Source: DSFO01 sp041640715 (GTDB lineage: Archaea > Thermoproteota > Thermoprotei > Gearchaeales > Gearchaeaceae). Taken from it: DNA of 8,089 nt. How positions within the stretch are numbered: the first letter of the stretch is position 1; each line of letters begins with the position of its first letter. The position numbers were made by a program, and so were the translations under genes. The notes beneath the pieces were generated by a model that ran no database searches, was not told the origin of the DNA, and worked only from the letters and a program-made list of their open reading frames with translations. Below, piece after piece: positions 5,675-8,089 of this stretch. The stretch spans positions 1 through 8,089 of the forward strand of contig JBEPZU010000028.1 of NCBI GenBank assembly GCA_041640715.1, given 5' to 3'.

Positions 5675-6104
5675 AGAAATAATAAACAAATTGCCTAAGA
5701 GAGTAAAAATACTGGTAGCCAAACCTGGATTAGATGCCCATGATAGAGGTGTACATGTATTAATGCGCTATTTTAGAGATGCAGGCATGGAAGTCGTTTA
5801 TTCAGGGATATTAGCTACCGTAGATGAAATAGTGCAGACTGCTATTGATGAAGATGTAGATGTAATAGCGTTAAGCTCTATGAATGGAGCTCACTTAGTA
5901 CATTTCCCTGCTGTAATGAAGAAGCTAAAAGAAAAAGGTGCTACAGATATAATCGTTGTAGGTGGGGGTATAATTCCTGAAGAAGATAAACCTAAGCTTG
6001 AAGAAGTAGGCGTAACGGGGAATTTCGGGCCAGGTACACCTTTGGAAACAATATTATCTCATATTTTAGATAGGCTTCTAAAAGAAAAATTTAAATTAAG
6101 CTAA
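5643..6104 (+). CDS. B12-dependent acyl-CoA mutase, small (cobalamin-binding) subunit
   Basis: A Rossmann-like cobalamin-binding domain that carries the adenosylcobalamin of the mutase encoded just upstream. With the ATG at 5643 it has 153 residues. The base-off/His-on motif is KPGLDAHDRG, with lower-ligand His33 (family consensus GLDGHDRG; Ala replaces Gly here). LSSMNGAH (77-84) supplies the Ser of the SxL-type motif, VVGGGIIPEED (105-115) is the GG loop, and NFGPGTPLE closes the nucleotide-tail pocket. The start is uncertain. ATG 5625 overlaps the large-subunit gene by 50 bases and ATG 5643 by 32. TTG 5691 removes the overlap and gives about 137 residues, close to stand-alone small subunits, so the first 16 residues may not be translated. 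Direct linkage of the two subunits contrasts with Metallosphaera sedula, where as I recall they are unlinked. The last nine bases overlap the convergent citrate synthase gene. Confidence 0.93.
   Translation: MEHGRNLHYFREIINKLPKRVKILVAKPGLDAHDRGVHVLMRYFRDAGMEVVYSGILATVDEIVQTAIDEDVDVIALSSMNGAHLVHFPAVMKKLKEKGATDIIVVGGGIIPEEDKPKLEEVGVTGNFGPGTPLETILSHILDRLLKEKFKLS
6080..6089 (-). terminator. Candidate U-rich terminator for the citrate-synthase-like gene
   Basis: On the minus strand TTTTTCTTTT lies 7-16 bases after the TAA of the citrate-synthase-like gene, inside the 3' end of the oppositely oriented small-subunit gene. Archaeal termination often uses such T-tracts without a hairpin. On the plus strand only short T-runs (6107-6110, 6121-6127) follow the small-subunit stop, so termination there is less clear. 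Confidence 0.4.
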
Positions 6105-7256
6105 AATTTTGGAAAGTAAATTTCTTTGATAGGGGAATTTTAGATCTTTAGGTCCTACATATTCTGCTTTAGGTCTTATTATTCTATTATCCTGAATCTG
6201 CTCTATATAATGGGCAGTCCATCCTACAACTCTAGCTACTGCGAAGAGTGGAGTATATAAAGGAATGTCCAAGCCTAGGCAATAGTAGAGAGGACCTATC
6301 CAAAAGTCTATATTAGCAGGTATGTTTTTCTCGCGCCATATGACTTCTTCAAACTTAAGCATTATTTTATAAAGCTGTTCGCATTGAGGTTTTTTCTCTA
6401 TAATTTTGCTAAACATTTTCCTTGCTATAGGCGTCCTTGGATCGAGCTTTTTATATACTCTATGACCAAAACCCATTATTTTCTCTTTCCTGCTCAAAGC
6501 GCTCAATATATATTCTTCAGCTTCCCTTTCATCTTTGATCTTAAGAAGCATTTCAGTGGCCTTTTCGTTTGCGCCTCCATGTAAAGGACCTTTAAGAGCG
6601 GCAAGTCCTCCGGAAATAGCAGAATAGATATCAGATAAAGTTGAAGCTATGCATCGAGTTGTGAATGTTGAGGCATTGAAATCATGATCCATGTAAAGTA
6701 GAAGCGTGACATCGAATATTCTAGCCGTGACTGGATCGGGTACTTCTCCTTTGATCATATAAAGAAGATTCTCGGAATGGGATAGGTCATATCTTGGTTT
6801 TATAGGTTCTAGACCTTTGAAAACTATTCTGTATGCATTCGCTGTTATAGTAGCGAATTTTGATATTATTTTAATAGCCCTTAACATGAGATCCTCGTAA
6901 GTTTGACTATACCATTTTTCATCATAATGCATGAGAAAATTCATACCTATTCTTTGGAGATCTATTAAGGTTGAATAACCTCCTTTCAATTTCTCGAAAA
7001 TCTCATAGATTTCTTGCGGTACATCTCTTTCTTTCTTAAGTTTGGTTATAAAATCGCTTAATTCTTCCTCATTAGGTACCTTACCATATAATATTAAATA
7101 GGCAGTCTCTTCAAAAAAGGAGTTCTCAGCTATATCTTCTATGCTATATCCCCTGTAGATTAAATAACCTTCTGGATCGCTCACGGAAATAGAAGATTTA
7201 TCTACAAGAACTCTTTCTAACCCTTTAGGGACTCTAATATATTCATGTTCTGTCAT
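6096..7256 (-). CDS. Citrate synthase family protein, probably 2-methylcitrate synthase
   Basis: Condenses acetyl-CoA or propionyl-CoA with oxaloacetate. It has 386 residues, the size of the archaeal/Gram-positive type II dimer. Motifs are YRGYSIEDIAE (34-44), MDHDFNASTF (189-198), LKGPLHGGANE (221-231) with catalytic His226, MGFGHRVYKKLDPR (261-274) with His265, NIDFWIGPLYY (315-325) with catalytic Asp317, and DNRIIRP (356-362) for oxaloacetate and CoA binding. All three catalytic residues are present. Citrate and 2-methylcitrate synthases of this family cannot be separated by motif alone. The preference for methylcitrate synthase (prpC) rests on the methylisocitrate lyase gene 56 bases upstream on the same strand. 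It starts at ATG 7256, with a good TATA box (TTTATA) at -26 to -31 and no Shine-Dalgarno, so it is probably leaderless and can be transcribed separately from prpB. Its stop overlaps that of the convergent mutase small subunit. Confidence 0.92.
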   Translation of the reverse strand: MTEHEYIRVPKGLERVLVDKSSISVSDPEGYLIYRGYSIEDIAENSFFEETAYLILYGKVPNEEELSDFITKLKKERDVPQEIYEIFEKLKGGYSTLIDLQRIGMNFLMHYDEKWYSQTYEDLMLRAIKIISKFATITANAYRIVFKGLEPIKPRYDLSHSENLLYMIKGEVPDPVTARIFDVTLLLYMDHDFNASTFTTRCIASTLSDIYSAISGGLAALKGPLHGGANEKATEMLLKIKDEREAEEYILSALSRKEKIMGFGHRVYKKLDPRTPIARKMFSKIIEKKPQCEQLYKIMLKFEEVIWREKNIPANIDFWIGPLYYCLGLDIPLYTPLFAVARVVGWTAHYIEQIQDNRIIRPKAEYVGPKDLKFPYQRNLLSKILA

Positions 7257-7281
7257 TAAACAATTATTTAAATTACTTTAA

Positions 7282-7287
7282 TATAAA
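7282..7287 (-). promoter_or_regulatory. TATA box for the citrate-synthase-like gene
   Basis: On the minus strand GGTTAACTTTATATTAAAG contains TTTATA at -26 to -31 from the ATG at 7256, the expected position for a leaderless archaeal mRNA. The purine/A-containing stretch just upstream could serve as the BRE. It is the clearest promoter in the window and lies in the 56-base spacer after prpB. Confidence 0.6.
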
Positions 7288-7305
7288 GTTAACCTTATAT
7301 TTTTT

Positions 7306-7312
7306 AAAAAAA
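7306..7312 (-). terminator. Candidate U-tract terminator after prpB
   Basis: On the minus strand seven consecutive Ts directly follow the prpB TAA. Together with the TATA box 19 bases further on, this suggests that at least part of prpB transcription ends here and the citrate-synthase-like gene is also read from its own promoter. No hairpin is seen. Confidence 0.45.
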
Positions 7313-8089
7313 TTATATGCTTTTGGCTATTCTTTTATCAAGCTCTATATATTTTTGATAATCTATTAGCTCATAAAATTCCTTTCTGCTCATCATTCTT
7401 TCTAGATAATCCCTTTGCGTTTTTTTCTCCTTTATTTCTTTAAGTACTTCTTTCATGGCGTAAAGCGATGCCCTTAGAAGCGTTACAGGAAATAACACTA
7501 TATCATAGCCTGCTTCTTCGAATTCCTTTAGCGTAAGGTAAGGTGTTTTACCGAATTCTGTCATGTTAGCCATTAGAGGGGCTTTAACTTCATTTGCGAC
7601 TATTTTGAATTCTTCATAGCTTTCCAAAGCTTCTGGAAATATTATATCTGCTCCAGCTTCTAAGTAAGCCTTACTTCTCTCTATAACTCCTTTCAATCCT
7701 TCTACAGCTCTGGCATCAGTCCTAGCTATTATCAAGAAGTCTTTGCTTTTTCTAGCTTCTAGAGCCATTTTTATCTTTTTCACCATTTCCTCCTTGCTCA
7801 CTAGAATTTTATCCTCTAGATGTCCGCATTTCTTAGGCATTTCTTGATCTTCTATTTGTATTGCATTAGCTCCAATCCTTTCGAGTTCCTTAACAGTTCT
7901 ATACAAATTTATAGCTTCTCCAAAACCTGTATCAACATCTACGATCAAGGGCAAGTTAGTTACAGCTCTTATCTCGCTAACCAAGTTCAAAACTTCGTGT
8001 AATGTTATTATTCCTAAATCTGGAAGGGCCTTTGATCCAGATAGAGAAGACCCTGAGACATATAGTATTTCGAAGCCCATTTTCTCGGT
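7313..8089 (-). CDS. prpB: Methylisocitrate lyase (2-methylisocitrate to pyruvate + succinate), N-terminus cut by window edge
   Basis: Last enzyme of the 2-methylcitrate route for propionyl-CoA, of the isocitrate lyase/PEP mutase superfamily. 258 residues are visible. The frame stays open through position 8089 (Thr-Glu-Lys before Met at 8080), and by comparison with E. coli PrpB (about 296 residues, from memory) some 30-40 N-terminal residues are missing, so the Met at 8080 is internal. Numbered from that Met: SGSSLSGSKALPDLG (9-23); Mg-binding VDVDTGFGE (47-55); IEDQ (76-79); the lyase loop KKCGH with catalytic Cys85 (83-87); IIARTDA (117-123); FPEA (148-151); ANMTEFG (171-177). The KKCGH loop marks a lyase and argues against PEP mutase or phosphonopyruvate hydrolase. 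LPDLG and NMTEFG with the short length favour methylisocitrate over isocitrate lyase. It precedes the citrate-synthase-like gene on the same strand, giving a prpB-prpC-like pair. Methylcitrate dehydratase (prpD or an aconitase) is not in the window. Confidence 0.93.
   Translation of the reverse strand, partial: TEKMGFEILYVSGSSLSGSKALPDLGIITLHEVLNLVSEIRAVTNLPLIVDVDTGFGEAINLYRTVKELERIGANAIQIEDQEMPKKCGHLEDKILVSKEEMVKKIKMALEARKSKDFLIIARTDARAVEGLKGVIERSKAYLEAGADIIFPEALESYEEFKIVANEVKAPLMANMTEFGKTPYLTLKEFEEAGYDIVLFPVTLLRASLYAMKEVLKEIKEKKTQRDYLERMMSRKEFYELIDYQKYIELDKRIAKSI

Noticed and set aside
6384..6584. Plus-strand open frame inside the citrate-synthase-like gene
   Set aside because: Antisense to the catalytic region of a clear gene; no independent support.
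7820..8002. Plus-strand open frame inside prpB
   Set aside because: Antisense to the metal-binding and lyase-loop region of prpB.
1..8089. CRISPR array, tRNA/rRNA genes, insertion sequence or attachment site
   Set aside because: No regularly spaced repeats, transposase motifs, terminal inverted repeats or tRNA-like cloverleaf segments were seen. Spacers are at most about 56 bases and all fit promoters or terminators.
7313..8089. PEP mutase / carboxyphosphonoenolpyruvate phosphonomutase as the identity of the lyase gene
   Set aside because: The KKCGH lyase loop with its catalytic Cys, together with the adjacent synthase gene, points to methylisocitrate lyase.

Overview
This 8.1 kb window is AT-rich, has no gap between genes longer than about 60 bases, and encodes acyl-CoA metabolism. 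Arginine is mostly AGA/AGG and isoleucine often ATA. The proteins are rich in Lys, Glu and Ile. Several starts lack a Shine-Dalgarno sequence but have a TATA-like box about 25-30 bases upstream, which suits leaderless archaeal mRNAs. I infer a thermophilic, probably acidophilic archaeon, most likely of the Sulfolobales type. A Thermoplasmatales-like host cannot be excluded from the sequence alone.

Left block (1-3850, minus strand). A five-gene run is read right to left: a MeaB/ArgK-family G3E GTPase that chaperones B12-dependent mutases; an enoyl-CoA hydratase with both catalytic glutamates; a 94-residue protein I do not recognise; a second crotonase-fold protein that lacks both glutamates and looks like a PaaG-type enoyl-CoA isomerase; and a thiolase cut by the left edge that closely resembles PaaJ/PcaF. 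Spacers are 23-35 bases.

Middle block (3896-6104, plus strand). A B12-dependent acyl-CoA mutase is encoded as two overlapping genes, a catalytic subunit of 592 residues and a cobalamin-binding subunit. It diverges from meaB across a 45-base region holding a TATA-like box for each direction.

Right block (6096-8089, minus strand). A methylisocitrate lyase (prpB, N-terminus cut by the right edge) is followed by a citrate-synthase-fold enzyme that is probably 2-methylcitrate synthase. Its stop codon overlaps that of the mutase small subunit tail to tail.

How they fit together. The mutase would by default be called methylmalonyl-CoA mutase. However, the two residues that contact the acyl group read Phe121/Gln239, the pair I recall from isobutyryl-CoA mutase, not the Tyr/Arg pair of methylmalonyl-CoA mutase. 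No propionyl-CoA carboxylase or methylmalonyl-CoA epimerase is present, and a methylcitrate route to dispose of propionyl-CoA lies next door. A coherent alternative is that branched C4 units (isobutyryl-CoA from valine) are straightened to butyryl-CoA, then oxidised through the hydratase and thiolase to acetyl-CoA, while C3 units go through methylcitrate to pyruvate and succinate. This is inference, and it is the most interesting hypothesis here.
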